Shown here one piece after another: positions 35,011-44,916 of a stretch of DNA of 64,000 nt. Made by a program: the position numbers and the translations under genes. Within the stretch, counting starts at the first letter, position 1, and the number at the start of each line of letters is the position of its first letter. The notes under the pieces are model-generated. The model saw only the letters and a list, made by a program, of their open reading frames with translations, was not told where the DNA came from and did not search any database. The stretch is from the NCBI RefSeq assembly GCF_007827595.1, contig NZ_VISR01000010.1, forward strand, positions 1 through 64,000, given 5' to 3'. This DNA comes from Streptomyces sp. BK340 (lineage in GTDB: Bacteria; Actinomycetota; Actinomycetes; Streptomycetales; Streptomycetaceae).

Positions 35011-35014
<4 letters not shown>
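33965..35014 (+). CDS. Thiolase-like (SCP-x/Ltp type) protein, first of pair
   Basis: This 349-residue thiolase-superfamily protein is shorter than degradative thiolases (~390 residues). The region that holds the acyl-accepting cysteine in true thiolases reads ESHVEMDGAWALYEA here and contains no cysteine. The C-terminal block has VNPSGGALAANPVMAAG and HATSGPCLQQN. It therefore resembles non-catalytic or aldolase-type lipid-transfer homologues. GTG 33965 overlaps the DUF35 stop, and its own stop overlaps the start of the next thiolase-like gene (ATGA). A heteromeric complex with the DUF35 protein and the second thiolase-like protein is likely. Confidence 0.88.
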
Positions 35015-36177
<1,163 letters not shown>

Positions 36178-36190
36178 AAGGTCCTCCCGA

Positions 36191-36208
36191 CACGGCCTGT
36201 CCGCCGTG
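36191..36208 (+). terminator. Possible terminator of the thiolase operon
   Basis: CACGGC and GCCGTG form a perfect 6-bp stem with a 6-base loop 14 bases after the stop of the second thiolase-like gene. Confidence 0.45.
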
Positions 36209-36259
36209 GGAAGCGGTCGCTAGGCTGACCGCGGACGACGAACCGGGAGGAGTACGGAC

Positions 36260-36502
36260 GTGGCCGAGAGCACCATCCAGCAGCAGCCGCTCATGGGCTG
36301 GGACAAGCCGGAGCTGGACCTCAGCAGGGCCGAGTGGCAGTCCAGCAGCCGAGGGCTGGGCGATGTCCAGATCGCCTTTGTGGAGGGCTTCATCGCCATG
36401 CGCAACGGCGAGCGCCCGGAAAGCCCTTCCCTGATCTTCACCCCCGCCGAGTGGGGTGCCTTCGTCTCCGGGGCCCGGGAAGGCGAGTTCGACCTCACCT
36501 GA
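36260..36502 (+). CDS. DUF397 family protein
   Basis: This 80-residue protein of the DUF397 type has ELDLSRAEWQSSSRG and a C-terminal LIFTPAEWGAFVSGAREGEFDL. DUF397 proteins in streptomycetes usually sit beside an XRE-type helix-turn-helix partner and can act as small regulators of development or antitoxin-like components. No such partner is adjacent here, so this is an orphan copy. The start is GTG 36260 with GGGAGGAG upstream. Confidence 0.85.
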   Translation: MAESTIQQQPLMGWDKPELDLSRAEWQSSSRGLGDVQIAFVEGFIAMRNGERPESPSLIFTPAEWGAFVSGAREGEFDLT

Positions 36503-36641
36503 GTGCCCTCGTGCCGCGAGCCGAACCGGGGGTGTTCGGCGCGGATATCTGGACACGCGATCGACAGCGCCCGGTCGGGGCCGATGCCTGAGCGAGGCTG
36601 GCCCCGACAAGGGGAAGGTCGCGTTCCGGAGGTGAGGGAAG

Positions 36642-37562
36642 ATGAGCAGTGCGCCGGTCATCGCCGCGGTGGACGGTTCCGAGGACAGCCGGCGGGCGCT
36701 GGAGTGGGCCGTGGACGCCGCCCACCGTCGCGCGGCGCCACTGCGGGTGGTGCACGTACGGCAGTACGCCGCCTGGGGACAGGCCGACGTTCTGGTCGCC
36801 GGCCCACCCGACACCGAGGGCGACCCGGTGCTCGACGAGGTCCGCGCACTGCTGCGGGACCGCGCCGACGCGAAGACCGTGGAGTACGTCGCGCTGGAGG
36901 GGGTGCCGGGCGCGGTACTTCCCGAACTCGGCCTGGACGCACAGCTGTTGGTCCTCGGCTCACGGGGCCGTGGCGGCTTCGCCAGCCTGCTGCTCGGCTC
37001 CAACAGCCTGGCCGCCGCACGCGACGCCGAGTGCCCGGTGGTCGTCGTACCCCGGCCCGACCGCGAGGTTCACGGGGAGGGCCCGACCGAACCCGGGCCC
37101 CGGGTGGTCGTGGGCCTGCACGTCGACAGCCCCGACGGCGACGCCCTCGGCCTCGCCTTCGCGGAGGCCGCCCTGCGCGAGGCCCGCGTCGAGGTGATCG
37201 CCGCCTACCCGTGGCCGGTGCAGACCTGGTCCGCGCCCGGCCAGATGGTGCCGCCCCCGATCGACCGGAGCGCCGTCGAGAACGAGACCCGGACCCTCGC
37301 CGAGGGCTTCCTCGCCCCGCACCAGGAACGCCACCCGGACGTCCGCACCGACGTCGCGGCCCTGCCCGGCGACGCCGCAGGCCTCCTCGTCGCCGCCTCG
37401 AAGGGCGCCGAACTGGTGGTCGTCGGCCGCCACCGGCGACGCCTGCTGGCACCCGCCCGCATGATGGGCTCGGTCACCCAGGCGGTCCTGCTCCACGCGG
37501 CGAGCCCGATCGCGGTGGTACCGCCGGAGCCGACGGGGGAGGCCCGCGAATCCGTCCGGTGA
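36642..37562 (+). CDS. Universal stress protein with two USP domains
   Basis: This 306-residue protein has tandem UspA domains (residues ~5-140 and ~155-300). The first domain holds the ATP-binding pattern LGSRGRGGFASLLLGSNS (G-x2-G-x9-G-S). The second has VVVGRHRRRLLAPARMMGSVTQ, where the glycines are partly replaced, so only the first is clearly a nucleotide binder. Such tandem USPs respond to hypoxia, starvation or other stress. ATG 36642 follows GGAGGTGAGGGAAG. It appears monocistronic. Confidence 0.92.
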   Translation: MSSAPVIAAVDGSEDSRRALEWAVDAAHRRAAPLRVVHVRQYAAWGQADVLVAGPPDTEGDPVLDEVRALLRDRADAKTVEYVALEGVPGAVLPELGLDAQLLVLGSRGRGGFASLLLGSNSLAAARDAECPVVVVPRPDREVHGEGPTEPGPRVVVGLHVDSPDGDALGLAFAEAALREARVEVIAAYPWPVQTWSAPGQMVPPPIDRSAVENETRTLAEGFLAPHQERHPDVRTDVAALPGDAAGLLVAASKGAELVVVGRHRRRLLAPARMMGSVTQAVLLHAASPIAVVPPEPTGEARESVR

Positions 37563-37707
37563 CCCGCACGGCGCCGGCCGGGCGGGTGGCCCACAACCCT
37601 GCCCGGACCGGCCCGAACGGGCCGCGCGAGGCGTACGCTGTGGTGCCTGACGGTCACGGTGTGCGCCCGCTCCCCGCGCGGGTCCGGCGCCGGGGCGGGG
37701 GTGTGGG

Positions 37708-40602
37708 ATGGGACAACGGATGGCGCGCAGCCGTAAGGGTCTCTTCGAGCGGGAGAGTGAACTCGCCGCTGTGGACGAGGCGTTGGGTGAGCTCACCGGT
37801 CTGCGCGAGGACGGCGCGGAGGCCGCGCGGCGGCCGCGCGGCGCCCTGCTCGCGTTCGCCGGCCGGGCCGGCATCGGCAAGACCACTCTGCTCGCCGAGG
37901 TCCGACGCCGGGCCACCGACCTCGGCTGCACCGTGCTCTCCGCCCGCGGCGGCGACCAGGAACAGCGCGTCGCCTTCCACGTGGCCCGCCAGCTGCTCCA
38001 GCCGCAGCTCGCCGGAGTGCCGGAGAGCGAACTGAGGTCCTCGCTGGGCAGTTGGTACGACATCGTCGGACCCGCCCTCGGCCTGTGCGCACCCACCGAG
38101 GGCGCCCCGCCCGACCAGCAGGGCCTGCGCGACGGCCTGGACTGGGTCCTCACCCACCTCGCCGTGCGCAGCGCCCCGATGGTCCTCGTCCTCGACGACG
38201 CCCACTGGGCCGACCCCGAATCCCTGCGCTGGCTGGCCGCGTTCGCGCCCCGCGCCGAGGAACTCCCGCTGCTGGTCGTCGTCGCCTACCGGCCCGACGA
38301 ACTCCCCGACCACGCCGAGTCGTTCCGCGGCCTCCCGGGCCGCGCGGGCGGACGCCCCCTCGACCTGGAGCCGCTCAGCGCGGCCGCCGTCGCCCGCCTG
38401 GTCCGGGAGACCCTCGGCTCGCACGCCGACGACGCGTTCTGCCGCGAGTGCTGGGTCGTCACCGCCGGCAACCCCTTCGAGACCGTCGAGCTGACCGCCA
38501 AGGTGCACGATCGCGGACTCATCCCCACCGAGACCGGGGCCCATCTGCTGCGCGACCTCGCCGCGGCCGTCAAGGGCACCGGACTGATCACCCGGCTCGA
38601 ACGCCTCGGGACCTCCGCGGTCCGGTTCGCCTGGGCCTGCGCCGTGCTCGGCACCGAGATCCATCCCCGGCTCGGCGCCGCCGTCGCCGGACTCGGGCAC
38701 GAGGAGGCCGCCGACGCCGCCGACGCGCTGCGCGGCGCGCGCATTCTGACGGGTGTCGAGACGCTCGAATTCGTGCACCCGCTCATCGCCACCGCCGTCT
38801 ACCGCGCCATACCGTCCGGCGTGCGCGTCGCCCTGCACGGACAGGCCGCCTGGTGTGTGATCAACGACGGGCAGGGCCCCTCCGCCGCCGCCCGCCACCT
38901 CATGGAGACCCACCCCGAGGGCGACATCTGGGTCGTGCAGCAACTGCGCGCCGCGGCCGGCGAGACCCTCCGGGCCGGGGCCCCCGAAGCCGCCTGCAGC
39001 TACCTGGCCCGCGCCCTGAGCGAGCCTCCGCCGCCCAGGGACCGGGCCGCCGTCCTGTACGAACTGGGCTCCGCCTCCCTGCTCACCGAACCCGCCACCA
39101 CCGTCAACCACCTGCGCGCCGCCCTCGAAGAGCCCATCGCCGACCCCGAGCTGCGGCAGAACATCGTCTACCGCCTCTCCCAGGTCCTCGCCCACAGCGA
39201 CCGCCTCGCCGAGGCCTCCGACACCCTGGCCCGCGAGATCCGCCTGACCGAGGACGCGCGGGTCAGGCTGCGCATGGTCTCCGAGCAGTTCATGTGGGAC
39301 GCCTTCCGCGCCGACGAACCCGACCATCCCTCCCGCTCCCGCCGCATGGCCAGGCTGGCAAGCAGCCTCAAGGGCCGCGACCTCACCGAGCGTTACATCA
39401 TCGGGCTGCGCACCTGGGACGCCGTCCAACGCGGCGAACCCGCCCACGTCGCCCTCCACCACGCCGAGCGCGCCCTGGCCGGCGGTCTCAACTGGGCCGA
39501 GTCCGACCGCGGCTTCGAGGTGCCGGTCCTGGTCGCGCTCGCCTTCATGTACGCGGACCGGCCGGGCCGCACCGAGGAACTGTTCGCCGCCGGGATCGCC
39601 GACTTCGAGCGCCAGGGCTGGCGCGGCGCCCACCTCTCCTTCGCCTACACCCTCCTCGCCTACGTCCGCTACCGGCGCGGGCGGCTCGCCGAGGCGGAGG
39701 ACTTCGTCCGCGCGGGCCTCAGGCTCGCCGAACGCGTCGGCCCCGGCACGCCCGCCCACTGGTACGCCGTAGGCATCCTGATCGAGGTCCTGCTGGCCCG
39801 GGGCCGCGTCGCGGAGGCGGCACAGACCGCCGACGACTTCTGCTTCGGTGAGCCCTTCCCGGCCGCCGTCGTCTTCCCCGACGCCCAGACGGTGCACGGC
39901 GAACTGCTCCTGGCCCGCGGTCTCAACAAGGACGCGGCGGCCGCGCTCTCCGCCGCCGGGCGCCGCCTCGACCCGCGGGGCATCCGCAACCCCGCCTGGT
40001 GCCCCTGGCAGCTCCACCTCGCCCGCGCCGAGAGCCACTACGCCCCCGAACGAGCCCTGGCCACAGCCCTCGAAGCGGTGGAGCGCGCCCGCCAGTTCGG
40101 CGCCCCCTCCACGATCGGACAGGCCCTGCGGACGGTGGCGGAGGTGTCCTCGGGCTCGGCGCGCGTCAAATACCTGGAGGAGTCCGTCGCCCATCTGGAG
40201 CGCTCCCCGGCCGCCTACGAGCTCGCCTGCGCGCTGGTCGCCCTGGGCACCGAACTGCGCCACGCCGGCCGCCCGGGGGAAGCCGCCGAGCACCTCTACC
40301 GGGGCCTCGACACGGCCGTCCAGTGCGGTGCCGACGGCCTCATGGACACGGCCCGGGCCGAACTCGCCGCCGCCGGCCTGCGCCCCCGCCGCCTCCACAG
40401 CACCGAGACCGACACCCTCACCAGCCGCGAGCGCGTCGCCGCCACCCTCACGGTCCACGACCGCACCGAGGCGGAGATCGCCACGGAGCTCCACATCGAC
40501 GAGCAGAGCGTCGTACGCCTCCTCTCGGCGGTGTACCGGAAGCTGGGAACCGACCGGTCGGGGCTGGGAGCGGCGCTGGGCGAGGGGACGGCGCCGGGCT
40601 AG
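37708..40602 (+). CDS. Large LuxR-like (LAL-type) ATP-binding regulator
   Basis: This 964-residue protein has the layout of LAL regulators: an N-terminal AAA/STAND ATPase with Walker A GRAGIGKTT (residues ~51-59) and Walker B MVLVLDDAHWAD (near 160), a long helical TPR-like sensor region (~300-880), and a C-terminal segment in the place of the LuxR helix-turn-helix. That segment (LTSRERVAATLTVHDRTEAEIATEL, SVVRLLSAVYRKLGT) keeps the spacing of a LuxR HTH, but several consensus residues differ, so DNA binding may be altered. ATG 37708 and a second ATG at 37720 are both possible. LAL genes often act as pathway-specific activators; here no cluster is directly adjacent. Confidence 0.88.
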   Translation: MGQRMARSRKGLFERESELAAVDEALGELTGLREDGAEAARRPRGALLAFAGRAGIGKTTLLAEVRRRATDLGCTVLSARGGDQEQRVAFHVARQLLQPQLAGVPESELRSSLGSWYDIVGPALGLCAPTEGAPPDQQGLRDGLDWVLTHLAVRSAPMVLVLDDAHWADPESLRWLAAFAPRAEELPLLVVVAYRPDELPDHAESFRGLPGRAGGRPLDLEPLSAAAVARLVRETLGSHADDAFCRECWVVTAGNPFETVELTAKVHDRGLIPTETGAHLLRDLAAAVKGTGLITRLERLGTSAVRFAWACAVLGTEIHPRLGAAVAGLGHEEAADAADALRGARILTGVETLEFVHPLIATAVYRAIPSGVRVALHGQAAWCVINDGQGPSAAARHLMETHPEGDIWVVQQLRAAAGETLRAGAPEAACSYLARALSEPPPPRDRAAVLYELGSASLLTEPATTVNHLRAALEEPIADPELRQNIVYRLSQVLAHSDRLAEASDTLAREIRLTEDARVRLRMVSEQFMWDAFRADEPDHPSRSRRMARLASSLKGRDLTERYIIGLRTWDAVQRGEPAHVALHHAERALAGGLNWAESDRGFEVPVLVALAFMYADRPGRTEELFAAGIADFERQGWRGAHLSFAYTLLAYVRYRRGRLAEAEDFVRAGLRLAERVGPGTPAHWYAVGILIEVLLARGRVAEAAQTADDFCFGEPFPAAVVFPDAQTVHGELLLARGLNKDAAAALSAAGRRLDPRGIRNPAWCPWQLHLARAESHYAPERALATALEAVERARQFGAPSTIGQALRTVAEVSSGSARVKYLEESVAHLERSPAAYELACALVALGTELRHAGRPGEAAEHLYRGLDTAVQCGADGLMDTARAELAAAGLRPRRLHSTETDTLTSRERVAATLTVHDRTEAEIATELHIDEQSVVRLLSAVYRKLGTDRSGLGAALGEGTAPG

Positions 40603-40656
40603 AGACCGGAGGTGCCCACACGTCGCCGAGTGTGCTCGGGCACGTACCATGGCCGC

Positions 40657-41154
40657 ATGTCGTTCCTCCGCCGCCGCAGCGCCACTCCCGCCGGGCCCGA
40701 CTTCGACGTTCTGGCCATGGACCCGGGCGACTGGCCGGGCAACCTCGGCGCGGGCCTGCTGCCCGCCCCCGACGGCTCCTGCCAGGGCGTCTTTCTGCGC
40801 TACGACCTGTTCGGCGGACGCGGCCCCGCCATGATCATCGGCAACCTCCCCGAGGGCTCCCCGGCCCGGGAGGTCGCCGAGGGCGAGATCCCGTTCGAGG
40901 TGGGCCAGCTGCTGCTGGCACTGGAGAACGACGAGGAGGTCACCGTCGTCGGCATCGAGGACACCCCGGTCCTCCAGGGTGACAACCTGCTGATCGTACG
41001 GCGGCTGAAGCTCTCCGAGAGCCGGATCTCGTGCGTCCAGTTCGACCGCAGCGACGGCGTCCTCGTGACCATCGCCGCCTGGGACCGCCCGATCACCGAC
41101 GACCTGTACGCCCTGCTGAAGCCGCTCCCGGCGGAGCTGTTCCAGCAGGGCTGA
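40657..41154 (+). CDS. Hypothetical protein
   Basis: This 165-residue protein, MSFLRRRSATPAGPDFDVLA onward, has no function I recognise. It appears soluble and acidic, with alternating beta-like segments (MIIGNLP, EVTVVGIED, DNLLIVRRLKL), no cysteine pairs and no signal peptide. A second start at 40612 is open but lies close behind the LAL gene stop. It follows the LAL gene by 54 bases in the same direction and could be co-transcribed. It converges on the amidase gene with 13 bases between stops. Confidence 0.75.
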   Translation: MSFLRRRSATPAGPDFDVLAMDPGDWPGNLGAGLLPAPDGSCQGVFLRYDLFGGRGPAMIIGNLPEGSPAREVAEGEIPFEVGQLLLALENDEEVTVVGIEDTPVLQGDNLLIVRRLKLSESRISCVQFDRSDGVLVTIAAWDRPITDDLYALLKPLPAELFQQG

Positions 41155-41167
41155 CGGCCGGTCCCGG

Positions 41168-43138
41168 CTACCCGGCGGCACCCTCCAGCCGGACGTCCGC
41201 GGCACGCACGAACGCCACCCGGTGGCCGTACTGGATCTCGAAGTACAGGTCCTTGCCGACCACGACCCGGTGCGAGTCGGTGGTGAAGGTGACCGCGTAG
41301 TAGTACTCGCCCGGCACCACGTCACCGACCACGTACTTCTGCCCGGCCGGGAGCGTGTACGGCAGCGCCACCACCGACTGGGCGGGCACCCCTGCCGGGT
41401 AGGCCTCCTTCTCCGGGTACGCGCGGCCGTACACCGGGACGCTCGCCAGACCGTCCTTCGGGGTGACGACGAGACCGGCGGCCGGCACCGCCGTGGGCTG
41501 CCCGGCCGGATTCTCGAACCAGGCCTTCTGCCCCAGGTACCAGATCGCCGTCCAGTCGCCCCAGCGGTCGGCGACCGCGTACTGCTGGCCGGTGGAGACC
41601 CGCGAGGACAGATCGTTCACCCCGTCGGTCGGATCCGTCTTCAGACCGATGTCCTTGATCAGTGGGGCGTTCTCGTCGTGGTCGGAGTACAGCCGCACCT
41701 CGCTGGACCCGTGCACGGCGCAGGGCTCGCCCTTGGTGGTGCAGCCCGTGTACACCGGCTCGTTGTCGGCGTAGTCCGGGCGGATCGTCACCATGTCGGA
41801 GTACTTGCCGCCCGTGGCCCGGAAGGGGTGGCCCAGCAGCTGGAAGTAGTGCCGCCAGTCCCAGTACGGGCCCGGGTCCGTGTGCATCCCGGGGATGGTG
41901 GAGGCGGTCGGGCCGGGCACGGTGTCGTGGCCCAGGATGTGCTGCCGGTCCAGCGGGATGCCGTACTTCCGGGACAGGTACTTCACCAGGCGCGCCGAGG
42001 ACCGGTACATCGCCTCCGTGTACCAGGCGTCCGGCGCCGCGAGGAAGCCCTCGTGCTCGATGCCGACCGACTTCGCGTTGATGTACCAGTTGCCCGCGTG
42101 CCAGGCCACGTCCTTCGCCTTGACGTGCTGGGCGATCAGACCGTCGGTGGAGCGGATGGTGTAGTTCCAGGACACGTAGGTGGGGTCCTGGACCAGATTC
42201 AGCACCCCGTCCCAGGTGCCCTCCGTGTCATGGATGACGATGTACTTGATGCTCTGCGAGTCCGGACGGTCGCCGAGGTCGTGGTTGCCGTAGTCGTTGT
42301 CCCCGAACTCGGAGTACGGCGCCGGGATCCACTCGCAGGACACCGAGTTCGGGCACTCGACGTCGTCCGCCGCGACCGTGCGCAGCCCCGCCCGCCGGAG
42401 CTGGGCGGTGTCGGCGAGGAGGTGCGGCCGGGCGGCGAGGCTCACCCGCTGGCCGTCGTCCGTGGTGCGCCGCTCACCCGTCCGCAGTACGTCGTACACA
42501 TCGTTCGCGTACGCGCGCGCGGTCGCCGTGTCGTCCGCGCCGGAGAAGCGGGCCACCGCGCCGTACCAGTCGGCCGGGTCGGCGCTCGCCGGCTCGCCCA
42601 GCTCCTTCTGGGCTGCGGCGAGCAGGGCGGCGCCGCCGGCGATGTTGGCGGCCGGGTCGGTGCGCAGCTCGGCAGCGGGCAGCCCCGTCAGCTCGGCCGC
42701 CCTGGGCAGCGTCCTGAGGCGGGCCGGGAGCGCGGAGTTCCCGGGCACCTTGATGTGGCGGTGCAGGGCGGGGCGGGCGCTGTCGCCGCGTGCGTCCTCG
42801 GTGCCCTCGGCGAGGTGCTCGGTGGTGGCGAGCGCGGTGCGGGCGTCGGTGAGGTGCATCGGGCCGTAGCCGCCGGTCACACTGGGCGCCCCGGCGTGCG
42901 AGTCCCAGCGGGACTGCAGATAGGAGACGGCCAGCAGGACGCTCCGCGGCACGTGGTACCGGGCGGCCGCGTCGGCGAAGGCGTGCTGGAGCCGGCCGGC
43001 CGAGGAGTCCGTCGCGCTCGGGGCGGGGGCCGCGCCGAGCAGCGGTAGCAGCAGGGCGGCGGAGGCGAGCGTACCGACGCTTCGTCTCAGGTGTCTGTGG
43101 CCGGGTGTGGGCGTGGGGTCGGTGGCGGATCCTCGCAA
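41168..43138 (-). CDS. Secreted N-acetylmuramoyl-L-alanine amidase (Amidase_2) with lysozyme-like domain
   Basis: This 656-residue protein is predicted to be secreted: a long signal peptide (RRSVGTLASAALLLPLLGAAPAPSA, ending near residue 42). A transglycosylase-like segment (residues ~50-100) follows, then an Amidase_2 zinc hydrolase domain (~285-430). The zinc and catalytic residues are His303 in YIVIHDTEG, the SVGIEHEG glutamate/His, and HILGHDTVPGP. The C-terminal ~220 residues look like SH3-like or wall-binding repeats. It should cleave the MurNAc-L-alanine bond in the wall. The start is TTG 43138, rare but supported by a perfect AGGAGG (43150-43145) six bases upstream. A homologous c-di-AMP riboswitch region was looked for and not seen. 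Confidence 0.9.
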   Translation of the reverse strand: MRGSATDPTPTPGHRHLRRSVGTLASAALLLPLLGAAPAPSATDSSAGRLQHAFADAAARYHVPRSVLLAVSYLQSRWDSHAGAPSVTGGYGPMHLTDARTALATTEHLAEGTEDARGDSARPALHRHIKVPGNSALPARLRTLPRAAELTGLPAAELRTDPAANIAGGAALLAAAQKELGEPASADPADWYGAVARFSGADDTATARAYANDVYDVLRTGERRTTDDGQRVSLAARPHLLADTAQLRRAGLRTVAADDVECPNSVSCEWIPAPYSEFGDNDYGNHDLGDRPDSQSIKYIVIHDTEGTWDGVLNLVQDPTYVSWNYTIRSTDGLIAQHVKAKDVAWHAGNWYINAKSVGIEHEGFLAAPDAWYTEAMYRSSARLVKYLSRKYGIPLDRQHILGHDTVPGPTASTIPGMHTDPGPYWDWRHYFQLLGHPFRATGGKYSDMVTIRPDYADNEPVYTGCTTKGEPCAVHGSSEVRLYSDHDENAPLIKDIGLKTDPTDGVNDLSSRVSTGQQYAVADRWGDWTAIWYLGQKAWFENPAGQPTAVPAAGLVVTPKDGLASVPVYGRAYPEKEAYPAGVPAQSVVALPYTLPAGQKYVVGDVVPGEYYYAVTFTTDSHRVVVGKDLYFEIQYGHRVAFVRAADVRLEGAAG

Positions 43139-43144
43139 GTGCGG

Positions 43145-43150
43145 CCTCCT
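43145..43150 (-). promoter_or_regulatory. Strong ribosome binding site supporting a TTG start
   Basis: AGGAGG on the minus strand lies six bases before TTG 43138 and fixes this as the amidase start, since no ATG or GTG is available at a similar distance. Confidence 0.8.
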
Positions 43151-43415
43151 GTGACGGGCGGGCGGCGGGGCGTGCGGCTCCGAGCTGGATCAGTGGTACC
43201 GGCTTGCCGACGATCCGTCAATGATGCCTTCAGATAACTGATTTCCCACGTCACGAAGGGTTTCGGCGAGTTTCGCAGCGGCGGCGCACCGGGCCTGCGG
43301 GGCGTCAGTGGCGTACACCAGTGACCATCGCCCGCGGCCGGCCCTGTCCTGGGCAGATCCTTGGGCCGTACATGTGAAGGGCCCCTGCGTACGAAGGGCC
43401 CGAACACACGAAGGT

Positions 43416-43448
43416 CCGCGGTGCGCCGCCGCTCTGGGCGCACCGCGG
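43416..43448 (-). terminator. Terminator hairpin after the APH-like gene
   Basis: CCGCGGTGCGCC (43416-43427) and GGCGCACCGCGG (43437-43448) form a perfect 12-bp stem with a 9-base loop, 15 bases beyond the APH-like stop. It would insulate the amidase promoter from readthrough. Confidence 0.8.
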
Positions 43449-43462
43449 AGCCGTCGTCCCCG

Positions 43463-44608
43463 TCAGCGAGTGCCGACCGCCGCGCGCACGGCCCGGCGGG
43501 CCAGCTGGCAGTCGTCGTGCAGCCGCCTGAGCAGCAGCCGCTGTTCCTCGCCGGACGGCGCAGCACCCGGGTGGGCCGTACCCGGTGCCGCCGGGGCCGT
43601 ATCGTGCATCGAACGCTGCACGGCCGTCTCGTACGTACGGATCTCCCTCGTCAGCAGGAGCATCAGGTTCACCAGGAAGGCGTCCCTGGAGGCCGGCCCC
43701 GCCGACTGGGCGATCTGGCTGATCTGACGCCGCGCCACCGGCGCGTCCCCGAGGACCATCCACAGCGTCGCCAGGTCGTACCCCGGCAGATACCAGCCCG
43801 CGTGCTCCCAGTCCACCAGCACTGGACCGGCCGGTGAGAGCAGGATGTTCGAGAGCAGGGCGTCGCCGTGGCAGAACTGGCCCATCCCCTGGCGGCCCGC
43901 CGCGTGCGCGATGCCGTGCAGCAGCTTCTGCAGGTCCCCCAGGTCCCGGTCGGTCAGCAGGCCCAGTTCGTGGTACCGGGCGATGCGGGCCGCGTAGTCC
44001 AGGGGGGCGTCGAAGGTGCCCGCCGGGGGACGCCAGGCGTTCAGCCGGCAGATCGCGCCGAGCGCCGCCCGGATGTCCGGCCGGGGCGGAGCCTCCAACG
44101 GATGCCGCTGGAGCGCCGCCACCCGGCCGGCCATGCGCTCGATCACCAGCGTGCAGTTGTCCGGATCCGCTGCGATCAGTCTCGGCGCCCGCACCGGGGG
44201 GCGGTGCCGGACGAATGAGCGGTATGCGGCTATTTCGTGGCGGATCCGCTCCGCCCAGGCGGGCGATTGGTCGAGGAGACACTTGGCCACGGCCGTGCTG
44301 CGTCCGGTCGTCCCGACCAGAAGGACGGAGCGTCCGCTGCGGCGCAGCACCTGCACCGGAGCGAACTCCGGACAGATCCGGTGCACCGAGGCGATCGCCG
44401 TGCGCAACTGCGCGCCCTGGGGTCCGGACAGGTCGAGTCGCCCGCTGAGCGGCTGGGATCCGGGCTGCCCCGGAACGCGTCGCGGTCGGCCCGCGCCCAG
44501 CACGGGTGCTGCCGGCCGCGCCGCCGGGTCGAGGAACGGCCCGCCGCCCGCCGGGCGGGGACGCAGTGGCCGGGGCGGAGCGGACACGGAGGACGATGCT
44601 GCGTACAT
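43463..44608 (-). CDS. Aminoglycoside phosphotransferase (APH)-family kinase
   Basis: This 381-residue protein has the APH/choline-kinase fold. The catalytic loop is FCHGDALLSNILL (HGD-x4-N; Asp near 255) and the metal-binding aspartate lies in VLVDWEHAGWYLPGYDLATLW. A nucleotide-binding lysine is seen in GRSTAVAKCLLD. The first ~70 residues are proline-rich and disordered. ATG 44608 is supported by the fold boundary, although a GAAGGGA box lies a little far upstream. Members phosphorylate aminoglycosides, choline-like small molecules or other hydroxyls; nothing here proves antibiotic resistance. It is divergent from the NsdA-type regulator. Confidence 0.82.
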   Translation of the reverse strand: MYAASSSVSAPPRPLRPRPAGGGPFLDPAARPAAPVLGAGRPRRVPGQPGSQPLSGRLDLSGPQGAQLRTAIASVHRICPEFAPVQVLRRSGRSVLLVGTTGRSTAVAKCLLDQSPAWAERIRHEIAAYRSFVRHRPPVRAPRLIAADPDNCTLVIERMAGRVAALQRHPLEAPPRPDIRAALGAICRLNAWRPPAGTFDAPLDYAARIARYHELGLLTDRDLGDLQKLLHGIAHAAGRQGMGQFCHGDALLSNILLSPAGPVLVDWEHAGWYLPGYDLATLWMVLGDAPVARRQISQIAQSAGPASRDAFLVNLMLLLTREIRTYETAVQRSMHDTAPAAPGTAHPGAAPSGEEQRLLLRRLHDDCQLARRAVRAAVGTR

Positions 44609-44916
44609 GGGAGATACAGATCCCTTCGTGTGCCTGCGGTGCCTGCCTGTACATCCATGCTCGAAACCCCTGTGCGAAGTGGATACGCAGTGCGGGTGCT
44701 TCGAGTTCATACGCCCACCCGTCCCGGTCGCCCGGGTACACCCTGGGGAATGCACCCGTCACTGGGAGGGCGACCGGGTCGGGGTGGCGCTTTCCTACCT
44801 GACACCCGATGCCCAGTGGCACACCATCTGGCGCACCCTGGCGAACCGTGGCGAATAGTCGCCCGGCAACCTCCACGGAGCTACTGTCAACTCAGCCGAG
44901 AACCTGGGGGCTTGAC
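44609..44916. other. Divergent intergenic region, APH-like kinase / NsdA-type regulator
   Basis: This 308-base gap must contain both promoters. A plus-strand open frame crosses it, but its cysteine-rich product matches nothing known and has no good start. A direct repeat TGGCGAA-CCG-TGGCGAA lies about 75 bases upstream of the regulator start. No convincing -35/-10 pair was found. Confidence 0.35.

Noticed and set aside
37654..41325. Very long open frame antisense to the LAL regulator (also similar ones antisense to the PKS at 55603-59124 and 59419-63342, and antisense to the kinase at 12276-15053)
   Set aside because: Products are low-complexity Gly/Ala/Val/Glu/Arg-rich and have no domains. 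Such antisense frames are a by-product of very high third-position GC on the real coding strand.
43139..43462. Possible c-di-AMP (ydaO-type) riboswitch upstream of the secreted amidase
   Set aside because: Such leaders precede many actinomycete wall hydrolase genes, but I could not find the conserved core; only the APH terminator hairpin and the RBS are clear.
43463..44608. Aminoglycoside resistance gene
   Set aside because: The APH fold is clear, but the family includes many metabolic kinases and nothing in the sequence or context points to drug resistance.
44600..44860. Cysteine-rich plus-strand open frame in the gap upstream of the NsdA-type gene
   Set aside because: No start with an RBS and composition unlike real proteins; probably intergenic control DNA.
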